Assembly (NCBI GenBank): GCA_034509735.1
Contig: JACGWO010000005.1
Location: 14,497,264-14,561,263 of the forward strand
DNA length: 64,000 nucleotides
Direction of reading: 5' to 3'
DNA from: Sesamum alatum
Taxonomy: Eukaryota > Streptophyta > Magnoliopsida > Lamiales > Pedaliaceae
Within the stretch, counting starts at the first letter, position 1. Each line of letters starts with the position of its first letter. Positions 1-10,295 of the stretch are shown here, piece by piece. Made by a program: the position numbers and the translations under genes. The notes beneath the pieces are model-generated. The model had not been told where the DNA came from, ran no database searches, and worked only from the letters and a program-made list of their open reading frames with translations.

Positions 1-738
1 AATTAAATTAATGGTTGAGATTTAATGGGAGAGATCAAAGGCTAGGATTGAATTTGACAAGGTCAAATTCTACTTTAACTAGGACTTTGACTAGGTCAAA
101 ATCCTAGTCAAATTAAGCTTCTAAAGAGGTGGAGTTTAAAGAGGATTAAACTCTTCCTCTATATATACCCCTAGCCTTTCACCTTTTGAAGGATGATGAA
201 ATTCCGACACACACACAACACAAACTCGTCTCTCTCCCTCTTACCTCTCGTCCGCCCCCTCTCTCTCTACAAGAAATATATTTTCTTGTTCTTTTGTTCT
301 TGGAACACTAGAACATTGATGAATCAATACCGTTAATTCATAACGTGTTGTTGATTCATCCACTCCAAAAATCATACTTGTTCGTTGCTAGCATGACGTG
401 CAAGATACGTGGGTGGATCGTGTGTCAAGATTTGGAGGGTCTCAAGAACGAGATCTTGGTGCAAAACGGGGAACAACGCGTGTAGCCGTTGAAGACGAAA
501 ACGACAACGGGTAGGTCTCGTTTCAATTTTTCGTCCCTTTTATTTTTTCTCCCTATGGCCTCCATGACTATTGCATGTTCCTTATATCATGAGATACACC
601 AAACACTCGGGAATCTCAAGGGTACACCCCTTGAGCCTGTTCTTTATTTATTATAGCATGCTTTAAATTTTTGTATTTTATTTTATACCGCGCTTCCGCA
701 TTCGCGCAATTTCCCGAGACGATCCACGATTCCTTTCA
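1..738 (+). repeat. 3' part of a copia LTR (subfamily B), left end off window
   Basis: This is the downstream portion of a long LTR that ends in CA at 738, immediately before gypsy RNase H sequence. It matches, in reverse, the left end of the solo LTR at 24034-25998: both have the GCGCTTCCGCATTCGCG-like stretch and the CTTTCA terminus. A TATA-like box (TATATATA, 160-167) lies upstream of an AC/CT-rich stretch, as expected for an LTR promoter. Whether it is a solo LTR or the 3' LTR of a full element cannot be told, because its start is outside the window. The first five bases of the interrupted host are CCTAC (739-743); the matching target duplication would lie off the window. Confidence 0.8.
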
Positions 739-1164
739 CCTACGATGTCAAGGAGGACCCCATGAGGGGATATCTCCAGGAAACTAGCGACCTCAAGAGT
801 AGGCTGAAAAGCTTCCAATTTCATCAAATCCCTCGCACTGAAAACACCAAGGCTGATTATCTTGCCCGGCTGGCTAGCTCTCTGGCCGATTGCAACACTC
901 GTACTATTACAGTAAGGACCCTTGCTAAAGCTAATTCTGATACTAACGCACATATCTTGCAGATCAGCACAGACTGGAGGAAACCCCTCCTCGATTACCT
1001 ACAGGAAGGAAACCTTCATGTTGACGAAAACGAAGCAACCCGCTTGAGAAGCCAGGCAACTAGGTTTACCCTGCTGGGAGGAATCCTCTAAAACGAAGCT
1101 TCTCCGAGCCCTACCTCCGATGCTTGTCAGCGGAAGAGAGCAAAATCGTGCTCCGTGAAATTCA
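739..1164 (+). pseudogene. G1 pol: C-terminal RNase H and start of integrase
   Basis: The translation from 762 contains HQIPRTENTKADYLARLASS, the C-terminal signature of the second (archaeal-like) RNase H of Tat elements, with the Asp of KAD retained. The linker to integrase (TDWRKPLLDYLQEGN) follows, closing with FTLLGGIL. The same region in G2 (about 32940-33260) is closely similar, which fixes the frame. The frame stops at 1089-1091, where G2 continues with LYRRSF. The reading resumes as a damaged integrase N-terminus up to LREIH at 1164, where a foreign segment begins. It is non-functional. Confidence 0.85.
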
Positions 1165-1783
1165 CTGGCAGGCGGGCGGCATGCTTATCTTGTGTCACAA
1201 GACTATAGAGCGAGTGGCTCTTCTGGGCGGGCAGCTGTGTGACAAGACTACAGAGAAAGCGGCGCTTTCGTGTAACATGCTATGGTCTCAACGCCCTTAC
1301 GAGGTAGTGATGAGTTTCACGCGCTTTAAGCCCGGCCCTAAGCTATAGGAAGATTGGCCGCAATCTGAGCAGTATCGGTTTTTGCCTCGTATCCGGTCTC
1401 CTATCCTTCTACAGATCCTACTTCTTTATCATAGAGGGAGCCCATTTTTATCATAATCATAGCCCTGGATTGGCTTAAGCCCTTCCACTATAACAAAGAC
1501 AAACCAGACCTCGTATAAGAGAGGAAATGAGGCTTAATAGAATAGTACTAGACCACCACCGATGTAAGATTACCAGGTCTTATGTCGGGCGAGCTCTTTC
1601 TTTTGGTCTGCGTGCATGAGAGCAGCTCAAAGAAAGAAGAGTCTGGTCCGGTCTGAATTCAGGCATGGACCGCTCGTCTGCTGGTAGGTCAGGGAATGGC
1701 GCCAAACGAGGTCGCTGCTATGCCTCTTAATGAATTGAATGGTCCTTCGACCTTCGTTTGATTCCGACGGCTGGCATAGATCT
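1165..1783. other. 619-bp foreign insert within the integrase zinc-binding region of G1
   Basis: Relative to G2 (33310-33345), the integrase sequence is interrupted exactly between LREIH and EGACGSHIGG. No target residues are lost, and CA is present on both sides (1163-1164 and 1784-1785). The insert has no LTR ends, no terminal inverted repeats and no recognisable coding domain. It holds a short imperfect direct repeat (around 1192-1235 and 1238-1285, each with ACAAGACTA-AGAG). Its base composition is more balanced than the surrounding DNA and its style recalls plant organellar intergenic DNA, so a nuclear mitochondrial insertion is possible. That origin is a guess. Confidence 0.5.
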
Positions 1784-2830
1784 CATGAAGGAGCCTGTGG
1801 GTCCCATATAGGTGGCATCGCCCTTGCAGGAAAAGTTTTAAGAGCCAAATATTTCTGGCCCACTCTCAGAAAGGATGCAATCAGCTGGGTAAGAAGGTGT
1901 AAGCAGTTCCAAAAGCACGCACCCCAATCCATGTGCCGGCTAAGCACCTCAAAGCACTTTCAGCACCTTGCCCATTCTCCCAGTGGGGAATGGATATAGT
2001 AGGTCCTTTCCCAATCGCACAAGGACAACGCAAATTCCTGCTGGTAGCAGTGCACTATTTCAGCAAATGTGTGGAAGCAGAATCCCTTGCCAAAATCACA
2101 AAAGACGAAGTGATTAAATTCCTGTGAAAAAACATTATTTGCAGGTATGCCTTACCCCGCGTTCTTATTTCTGACAATGGTCACCAGTTTCAGGGCTGGA
2201 GAATTCACGACTGGTGTGCTGACCTGGGCATCCAACAATGCTTCACTTCCGTAGCCTACCCCCAAGCTAACGGGCAGGTAGAAGTTACAAACAAGATCCT
2301 AGTGCAAGGTATCAAAACTAAGCTGGAACAAGCAGGAGGGCAGTGGGTAGACACCCTGCCCAGCGTGCTATGGTCTTACAGGACCACCCCCAGATCCACT
2401 ACAGGAGAGACTCCTTTGAACTTGGTGTACGGCGCAGAGGGAGTAATCCCTGCTGAAGTAGGTTTGGAATCCTTCCGAATACAACACTTCGAACAGAAAA
2501 GCAATGATGCCTTGCTACGTACCAACCTAGACCTCATTGATGAAATTCGAGAGGATGCTCGAACTTGCATAGAAAGATATAAACAAAAGGTGATCAATGC
2601 TTACAACAGAAGGGTGAAAGGAGAGAATTCCAGGTGGGAGACCTCGTGCTGAGATGATTCGGTGCCTCGAAACCAGTAGGAAAGCTGACTCTCAATTGGG
2701 AGGGCCCTTACAAAGTGAGCCGGATTATCAAATTCGGAGCTTACGAGCTGCAAGATGTCGACGGTAGAAAGCTCTCCTGACCTTGGACTGCATATAACCT
2801 TAGGAACTTTTACTCCGAAACACTCTACTC
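1784..2830 (+). pseudogene. G1 pol: integrase core and C-terminus, frameshifted
   Basis: After the foreign insert the integrase continues with HIGG, the HHCC zinc-binding region (YFWPTLRKDAISWVRRCKQF), then the core. The catalytic triad can be traced: Asp in WGMDIVGPFP (around 1990), Asp in LISDNGHQF (around 2170) and Glu in ANGQVEVTNK (around 2275). A frameshift separates the frames ending at 1999 and starting at 1933; stop codons occur at 2125-2127 and 2650-2652. The C-terminal part (YKQKVINAYNRRVKG, then the GPYK-like and [14 protein letters not shown] motifs) fades out by about 2830. The enzyme would insert cDNA into chromosomal DNA, but this copy is dead. Confidence 0.88.
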
Positions 2831-2938
2831 TATGATCAGTTACTTTACTACCTACTTAATCAGCACCTACTGCGTAAATAAAAGAGCAAGTTTTGCTCCT
2901 TTGCTATATTCTACTTTGTCAAACAGGTTATTTATCTT

Positions 2939-3291
2939 ACTGGCTTCAAGCCCTGATAAGCCGCCCTACTAGCGCACTCTTACTAGCTCTGAGCCCTGAT
3001 AAGCCGCCCTGCTGGCGCACTCTTACTGGCTTCGAGCCCTGATAAGCTGCTCTATTGGCGCACTCTTACTGGCTTCGAGCTTTGATAAGCCGCCCTGCTG
3101 GCGCACTTTTACTGGCTTCGAGCCCTGATAAGCCCCTTTGTTGGCGCACTCTTACTGGCTTCGAGCCCTGATAAGCCACCCTGTTGGCGCACTCTTACTG
3201 GCTTCGAGCCTTGATAAGCCGCCCTGTTGGCGCACTCTTAGTGGCTCGAAGCCCTAATAGGCCGCCCTGCTGGATCCTTACTACTGGCCGC
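2939..3291 (+). repeat. About eight 43-bp tandem repeats in the G1 3' region
   Basis: The unit begins ACTGGCTTCGAGCCCTGATA and continues with AAGCCGCC-TGCTGGCGCACTCTT. The first two units are each 43 bp (2939-2981, 2982-3024), and about eight copies with 5-15% divergence run to about 3291. They lie just after integrase, where Tat/Ogre elements are known to carry hypervariable tandem repeats. The core AAGCCGCC.TGCTGGCGCACTCTTA recurs in G2 in a shorter register (about 34370-34504 and 36535-36660). Confidence 0.9.
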
Positions 3292-3548
3292 AGAGGCCCA
3301 AATAGGTTGCCCTTGAAGGGCACATCCTTGCTCATTTTATAGAGCCTTAATAAATTTCATTCAGTAGACATACGTATCTAACTGTGATAGCTCATACCTA
3401 ATAGCATGCATATGCTTACTTACTACTTATCTGTTGCTTCTAAGCACTTGCTGACCTCTTACTGCAGCAGGTCATGCCCTGCTCTACGAGGAAAAGTTAC
3501 CTTGCTACCAACAGGAGGTCTCAAAGCCAAATCGGTGCAAGGGTCACC
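3292..3548 (+). other. G1 spacer up to the A1 insertion site
   Basis: Non-coding sequence of the Tat element between the tandem repeats and the A1 insertion. Nothing recognisable apart from the left target duplication TCACC (3544-3548), whose partner is 12505-12509. Confidence 0.7.
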
Positions 3549-4276
3549 TGTTAGAATAGGTGACCAGAAAGCCAATAGGTTTGACAATTTGTAATCTATT
3601 CGACAACTTGATGTAAATGTAATATTATTATGTGATGATTAAGATGAGTGTTTGTCATCAATGGTACCTTCTTTGTTGCGCTCATCTTACATTTGTTAAA
3701 ATGGTGTTTAACTTATATCGCAACAAAGCCCACAGACCATGGATAACAACTCGTCCAGTTGGGCCACGCATTGGATGGTGGTCATGAAACCAACTGATTA
3801 AGAGTTGGGTCTGAAACATTCCAAGTCGAGGACCTCGAGACAGGGCATCGAGAGTCCTATTGAGACTTGCGTCAAGAGTCGTGTTCATTGGATGAGTGTC
3901 GTGTTTCAACGGTGACAGGCGTGGGATGCCTACACGATCTTGATGGGTTGGTCGACTGGGATCGAGCCGACTGGACTGACTCGTGGGGATCATCATATGG
4001 AAGCCTTGGAAGCTTGGTCGGTATGATTGGTTTTCCCCGATTATGATAGTACGGGAGTAATCCTCAGACTTGAGGGATCATGGCAGTCGCGTGCACACGA
4101 CGGCTGTATCTTGGATCTAGCGAGAGGTGATCACTCTGTAAGATGATTATCATAAGCCTTGTCCAGTGCAGTCGGAATGTGTAGTGAGGACGGTGGATTC
4201 CAAGAAGAGGATCCGTCCCCTGTCAGTATATGACAGAGGTATCTCTTATGCACTCGGAGACACGTTCATGCTGTTT
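3549..4276 (+). repeat. Truncated 5' LTR of A1
   Basis: It aligns with the first 728 bp of the 3' LTR (10296-12504) as far as GTTCATGCTGTTT, then jumps at 4276/4277 into leader sequence (GGATATCTCCCACGAGG) that in element D lies about 230 bp upstream of gag. The deletion removed the rest of the LTR, the primer binding site and most of the leader, so this copy could not prime reverse transcription. Confidence 0.88.
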
Positions 4277-4506
4277 GGATATCTCCCACGAGGTCTTCTC
4301 CATGTGAATCGTAAAAGCGGGGCATGGAGATTACGCTTGTGGATCCCAAGCCCACTAGGAAATGATTTCCCGAAACTCCGCTTGAGAGTGGCGGACTTTT
4401 GTATAAATAGTGGGAGGGTTAAAGACTAAAAGACCAAGTCTTCAACTTGAACAATAATATTACCATCATCTGCTAATTTCTGCTTTACATTTTCATTAAT
4501 GTAGAT

Positions 4507-7500
4507 ATGTCTAAGAACCCATTAACCATGATTCTCGAGACTAACAAATTCAACGGAACGAGCTACTCGGACTGAACGAGAAACCTGAGGATGGTCCTCA
4601 GTTTCGAGAACCAAGGCTACGTCTTGGACGAGCCGCCACCGAGCGACTTACCGGAAGGGTCCACGCTTGAAGAACGTTTGACGTTCAAGAACTGGCATGA
4701 GGACAACCGGAAAGTACGCAGTATCATACTGGCTTCGATGTCTAACGACATCCAGAAGCAGTATGAGAGGCTGGACAACGTCTCCGCCATAATGCTCCAC
4801 ATGAACAAGGTTTATGCGGTTCCGGATAGGCATATTAGATATGCTGTCACAAAAGCATTCTTTGGCACCAAGCTTGCTGAAGGAGCATCTGTACAAAGTC
4901 ATGGGGTCAAGATGCTCTCCCTAGTGGAGAAACTCGAGGACCTTAAAGCTGGGCTTAACAATGACACGTACATTGACGTGATCCTCCAATCGCTTCCTCC
5001 ATCCTATGACCCGTTTGTTGTAAACTACAACATGAACGGACTTGAGAAGTCTATTTATGAGTTGATCAACATGTTGGTCCAATACGAGGTAACGACCCAC
5101 AAGTCAGCGCCGGCGATATTGATAGGAGAGGCTTCGACCTCCAAGGCGAATGGCAAGAGGGCCGGATGTTGGAAGAGGAAGAAGGGCAAAGGGAAGACGG
5201 TTGCGGCCCCTGCTCGCGTTGAAGGACAAGCGGATCCGTCCGGGAGCGCGAGCGGAAGCGAGAAAGCGAGAAAAGTGCGTAAATTTAAATCAAATTCAAA
5301 ATACGCGAATTTCAAGGGGTGTACCCTTGGGTGCTCAACCGGGCGTTCGATGTAGGATGTGTAAATATTAAAACATACATTTAAGCACATAGGGCATAGA
5401 TATATAAATGAAATCAATCAAAGCGTAATAAACCGTTACCTTTGATTGTTTAGCGTATGCTCCCGGCTACTTGCGTTGTTCCTTCTCCGGAATGCTCATG
5501 AAATCCAAACGTATGGATTCTCCAAAGGTGATCCACACTACACCGGAAGAAACACACGTTTTTCTTGCTAGAAAAGAACGGGTTTAGGAAGGAATCGGTT
5601 TAAGAGAAGAACACTATGAATTAGTGTTCTCTTAAACTTACTTTGTTCTTCTTCTTGATTCAAAATCAAGTGAAGAATACAAGTGTAAGAGAGGGAGAGA
5701 GCACGAAAATTGAGAGAGAGGAGAGGATTTTTGTCTTCTCTTTTTCCTAGAAAAAGATGAATAATGAATCACTTATGCTTGGTGTTGTATATTCTCATAT
5801 ATATACATAATTAATGTGATTATTGGAATGTGTCTAGGTTCATCCAATGATGTCTAGATTCATTCCAATCAATCACCATTAATTCTTCAATCAAGCCTAC
5901 CAAAATTTATGGTATGATCAAATCATACCAAAAGGGAAGAGCTTGATTGGAGTTGATTTGTCTCTTTCCAAAAGAGATAAGTCAATATACCACCTAGCAT
6001 GAAACATGGCTGATTTTGTTTCCTCCAAGGGAGCATGTCGGCGATGTTTAATTAAGGGAAGAAGTCCAACTTCTTCCTATTCCAAAATAGGAATTATTTC
6101 TCCTCTCGGGTATAATTTAACGGACTTTATCGTAATCCAATTACGACGAATCCAACATTAAATCCAATTTAATGTCCATTTAAATTATTCCCGTTGATCT
6201 TTTAATCCAATTAAAGATCCAACGTCTTAACGTCTCAATTTTCCATATTTAATCGAAAATCCAATTTACCGATTAAACGAAAGCCCGATACAATATCGGC
6301 CCGTCCATCCAATGGACTTTCCCTTAAGTAATCTAATTACTTATTTTTATCCTTCGAGATTGACTCCAAGTCGATCTCTCAACCTCCTCGGTGATTTGTG
6401 TGTGACCCTTTAGGTTCACCCTCAGCTAGACTTGGACCCGTGTCCCACAAGGGCCCGTTACCATGGGTGGCCGTCTAGCAACGGTCCATGGCACTAGAGA
6501 CTAGGTGAATTGGCGTGAACATTTAGGCGCCGATTCCGTACGGGTATGATCCTTCTGTCTACCGTCTCCCGGCCTTAGTCTAGGGTATGGAATTGGGCGT
6601 CGGTTCCCATCCTTGACTAGGCATCTGTGCTTAATACTCGAGACCACGTATGCTTTATTGCGTCGACACAAGAAATCATTCCCTGTTCGACCAACCACTG
6701 TGGCCACAGCTTCAAACAGCATGAACGTGTCTCCGAGTGCATAGGAGATACCTCTGTCACATACTGACAGGGGACGGATCCTCTTCTTGGAATCCACCGT
6801 CCTCGCTACACATTCCGACTGCACTGGACAAGGCTTATGATAATCATCTTACAGAATGATTAACTCTCGCCAGATCCAAGATACAGTCGTCCTGTCCACG
6901 CGACTGCCATGATCCCTCAAGTCTGAGGATTACTCCCGTACTATCGGAACCGGGGAAAGCCAATCATACCGACCATGCCTCCAAGGCCTCCATATGATGA
7001 TCCCCGCGAGTCAGTCCAGTCGGCTCGACCCCAGTCGACCAACCCATCAAGATAGTGTAGGCGTCCCACGCCTGTCGCCGATGAAACACCGCACTCATCC
7101 AATGAACACGACTCTTGACGCAAGTTCAATAGGACTCTCGATGCCCTGTCTCGAGGTCCTCGACTTGGAACGTTTCAGACCCAACTCTTAATCAGTTGGT
7201 TTCATGACCACCATCCAATGCGTGGCCCAACTGCACGAGTTGTTATGCATGGTTTGTGGGCTTTGTTGTGATATAAGTTAAACACCATTTTAACAAATGT
7301 AAGATGAGCGCAACAAAGAAGGTATCATTAGTGACGTATACTCATCTTATTCATCACATAATAATATTACATTTACATCAAGTTGTCAGATAGGTTACAA
7401 ATCGCCAAACCTATTGGCTTTCTGGTCACCTATTCTAACACGCGCTTTGGGCGTCCCTGTTGCTCCAGTTGGACCAAGCAAAGGGAAAGGGAAGGCCCGT

Positions 7501-7628
7501 GGTTCTCAGCAGTCTAATGCAAATGATGTCTGCATGAATTGCCAAGGAAAGGGACATTGGAAGAGGGAGTGCCCACAACTCCTCTCCAATCTAGGTATGT
7601 TTGTGTTCAACGGTATAATTGGATTATG
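4507..7628 (+). pseudogene. A1 gag (copia-type), split by a solo LTR
   Basis: Gag starts at ATG 4507 (MSKNPLTMILETNKFNG), preceded by the same TGTAGAT-type context as in A' and D. An in-frame TGA at 4573-4575 replaces the Trp codon present in D. The frame is then open through a UBN2-like gag domain (4591 to about 5100) and a basic linker (WKRKKGKGKT). At 5219 it is cut by the solo LTR and resumes at 7441 (ALGVPVAPVGPSKGKGK). The zinc knuckle is intact: CMNCQGKGHWKREC, spacing CX2CX4HX4C, about 7533-7575. The frame ends at 7627 just where protease should begin. Gag would form the virus-like particle and bind element RNA. Confidence 0.9.
5220..7440 (-). repeat. Solo LTR (subfamily A) inside A1 gag, TSD CGCG(T/C)
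   Basis: This is a complete 2221-bp LTR on the minus strand, from TGAAGGACAAGC at 5220 to the complement of TGTTAGAATAGG at 7440. The flanking five bases are CGCGT (5215-5219) and CGCGC (7441-7445). Uninterrupted homologues read GCTCGCGCT at this site, so the left copy carries one C-to-T change. Nothing internal is present, so it arose by LTR-LTR recombination after insertion. It contains the 31-bp nested palindrome at 6461-6491. A chance 107-codon frame (6501-6824, minus) is discussed under rejected items. Confidence 0.93.
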
Positions 7629-7649
7629 ACCGCGAAACACAAATGAAAA

Positions 7650-10230
7650 CGTGATGATCATAATAACGCACAGATATGGCATGCGAGGTTAGGTCCTATA
7701 TCTAAAGATAGGATAAGAAGGTTGGTGGATTCAAAGAGTCTAGAAATAGACGATTTGGACAACCTACCGACCTGCGAATCCTGTCTGAAGGGAAAGATGA
7801 CCAAGAAACCCTTTGTTGGAAAAAGTCCGCTAGCCAGTGGTCTGTTGGATTTGATCCATACGGATGTCTGTGGCCCACTAAATACTCAGGCTAGAGATGC
7901 GTACTTGTACTTCATAACCTTTACCGATGATCACTCACGGTATGGTTATGTTTACCTGATGAGGTATAAGTCTGAAGTCTTTGAAAGGTTTAAGGAATAC
8001 AAACTTGAAGTAGAGAACCAAACCGGTCAAAAGATCAAAACCCTTCGGTCGGACCGAGGTGGAGAGTATTTAAGTGGAGAGTTTACTGATTATCTAAAAG
8101 AGAATGTGATTCTCTCCCAGTGGACCCCTCCTGGAGCACCACAGCTTAATGGTGTGTCTGAAAGGAGGAATCGGACCTTGTTGGACATGGTCCGATCCAT
8201 GATGAGTTTTACCGAATACCCCCTTTCCTTCTGGGGATACGCTCTTGAAACGGCGGCCAAAGTTTTGAACTTGGCGCCATCTAAGAAGGTATCCCAGACG
8301 CCATATGAGATATGGCATGGCTAGCCTGCCTCCTACAAATACTTGAAAGTGTGGGGTTGCCCCGCATACGTCAAGAGATTAGTGGGAGATAAACTGGACT
8401 CAAGGTCTAGTTTATGCAGGTTCATCTGCTATTCGAAAGAAACTACAGGGTATTATTTCTATGATCCCTCCGAACAAAAGGTTTTTGTCTCGCGAAACGC
8501 AGTGTTCTTGGAAAAGGGTTTTCCATCGGATAGTCGACGCGATGAGGCACTCCTTGAGGAATCAAGTGAGGTACCCCATGAGGCAGCAGTGACATCTGAG
8601 CCAATAGTTCCCACTAATATTGTTCCAGTCCTCCGTAGGTCGGCCAGAGTATCCCATGCACCTGATAGGTATGGATTTCTAGACCTGACTGGTTAGTTGG
8701 ATTATGATCCAAAGATGTACGGAGAAGCGATGTCGGACATCGATTCGGATAAGTGGCTTGAGGCCATGAAATCCGAGATGGACTCGATGGGTACAAACCA
8801 GGTTTGGACCCTAGTAGACCCACCCAAAGGGGTAAAACCCGTAGGGTGTAAATGGGTTTACAAACGTAAGCTTGGAGCTGACGGGGAGGTTACAACCTTA
8901 AAAGCCAGGCTTGTGGCGATAGGTTACGCTCAACGACCCGGGATCGATTTTGAGGAAACCTACTCGCCTATAGCAATAGCCAAGTCCATTCGGATACTGC
9001 TTGCCATAGCAGCATGGTATGACTATGAGATATGGCATATGGACTTGAAAACGACCTTCCTCAATGGTTTCGTAGAGGAAGAGATCTATATGGATCAGCC
9101 AGAAGGTTTCACAACTGTTGGAGAATAGCAGAAGGTCTGCCGTCTCCAAAGGTCCATCTATGGCCTCAAACAAGCTTTCCGAAGCTGGAACATACGTTTT
9201 GATGAAGTCATACGGGGATATGATTTCATCAAGAACGAGTCCGATCCTTGTGTATACAAGAAGATCAGTGGGAGCTCAGTTGCGTTTCTGGTGCTTTATG
9301 TGGATGACATCTTCCTCATTGGGAATTAATGATGCTAAGATGTTGGGTACCACTAAAGCTTGGTCGTCAACGCAATTCTCCATGAAGGATATGGGCGAGG
9401 CATCCTTCATCCTTGGCATCAAGATCTACAGGGATAGATCTAGAAGGATGTTAGGAATGGCTCAGTCCTCGTATATTGAGAAAGTCTTGAAGAGATTCAA
9501 GATGGAGAACTCAAAATGAGGATTCCTTCCTATGAGGCATGGAATTAAGTTATCCAAAAAGCAGTTTCCTAAGACTAATGAGGATCTTAAACGGATGTTG
9601 GACATCCCCTATGCCTCAGCCGTAGGCAGCATACAGTATGTTGTTCAGTGCAACAGACCTGATGTGGCTTTTGCTTTGAGCGTAACAAGTCGATATCAAT
9701 CGTGTGCCAGAGAGGCGCACTGGAGTGCAGTCAAGACTATCTTGAAGTACCTGAAAAGGACTAAGGACATGTTCTTGATCTACGGCGGTGGAGAGTTGAT
9801 ACTGGAAGGCTATAGCGACGCTAGCTTCCAGTCAGATGACGATGATGCCAAGTCTCAGTATGGTTTTGTATTTAGACTAAATGGTGGCGTGGTTACTTGG
9901 AAGAGTTCCAAGCAGGCTACCACGACGGACTCCACCATAGAGTTTGAATATATAGCAGCTTTGGAAGGTGCTAAGGACAGTTTGGTTGATGAGCTAAATC
10001 CAAGGGTTGGGTGTAGTACCTAGCAAAGCTAAGCCTGTAGTTATCTTCTACGATAACAGCAGGGCGATAGCGCCAGCAAAGGAACCGAGATCTCATCACA
10101 ATCCAAGCATATTCTTAGACGCTACCATCTGCTTAGAGAGATGGATAGCAGGAGTGACTTCGGTTGGACCGAGTCAGCTCTGCAGAAAACATAGCAGATC
10201 CACTTGCTAAGCCCATGTCGCAAGTTACCC
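7650..10230 (+). pseudogene. A1 pol: integrase, reverse transcriptase, RNase H
   Basis: It begins with the pre-integrase motif WHARLG (about 7678) and the CESCLKGKMTKKPF finger. The integrase triad is retained: Asp in HTDVCGP (about 7860), Asp in RSDRGGEY (about 8052), Glu in NGVSERRNR (about 8160). The main frame is interrupted by TAG at 8322-8324, 8694-8696 and 9126-9128. RT keeps its YVDD box at 9297-9308. A small indel near 9330 shifts the frame, which resumes with FSMKDMGEASFILGIKI (to 9519). RNase H follows with YSDASFQSD (about 9810), TTTDSTIEFEY (about 9925) and, after another shift, VIFYDNSRAI (about 10040). The protease normally upstream is missing. The copy is non-functional. Confidence 0.9.
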
Positions 10231-10283
10231 ATACTCACCATCTGAATAAGAGGTTCGAGGTCAATGGGTGATTGGCTTTAGGT

Positions 10284-10295
10284 CAAGTGGGAGAT
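10284..10295 (+). promoter_or_regulatory. Polypurine tract of A1
   Basis: AAGTGGGAGA immediately precedes the 3' LTR. The same block, preceded by GGTGATTGGCTT, occurs next to the LTR of element F (61428-61460, minus strand). It is the plus-strand primer for reverse transcription in this family. Confidence 0.8.

Noticed and set aside
2939..3291. Regularly repeated 43-bp units as a CRISPR-like array
   Set aside because: The units are contiguous with no unique spacers, no cas genes are present, and the context is a plant Tat element with a known tendency for 3' tandem repeats.
6501..6824. A 107-codon open frame inside subfamily A LTRs, present also at 10913-11236 (plus) and 47909-48280 (minus), as a possible LTR-encoded protein
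   Set aside because: In the A' LTR (about 53720-53850) the same region has a one-base indel that breaks the frame. Amino-acid differences among the open copies are frequent and non-conservative. The frame overlaps the conserved palindrome region, so conservation there is explained by the DNA element.
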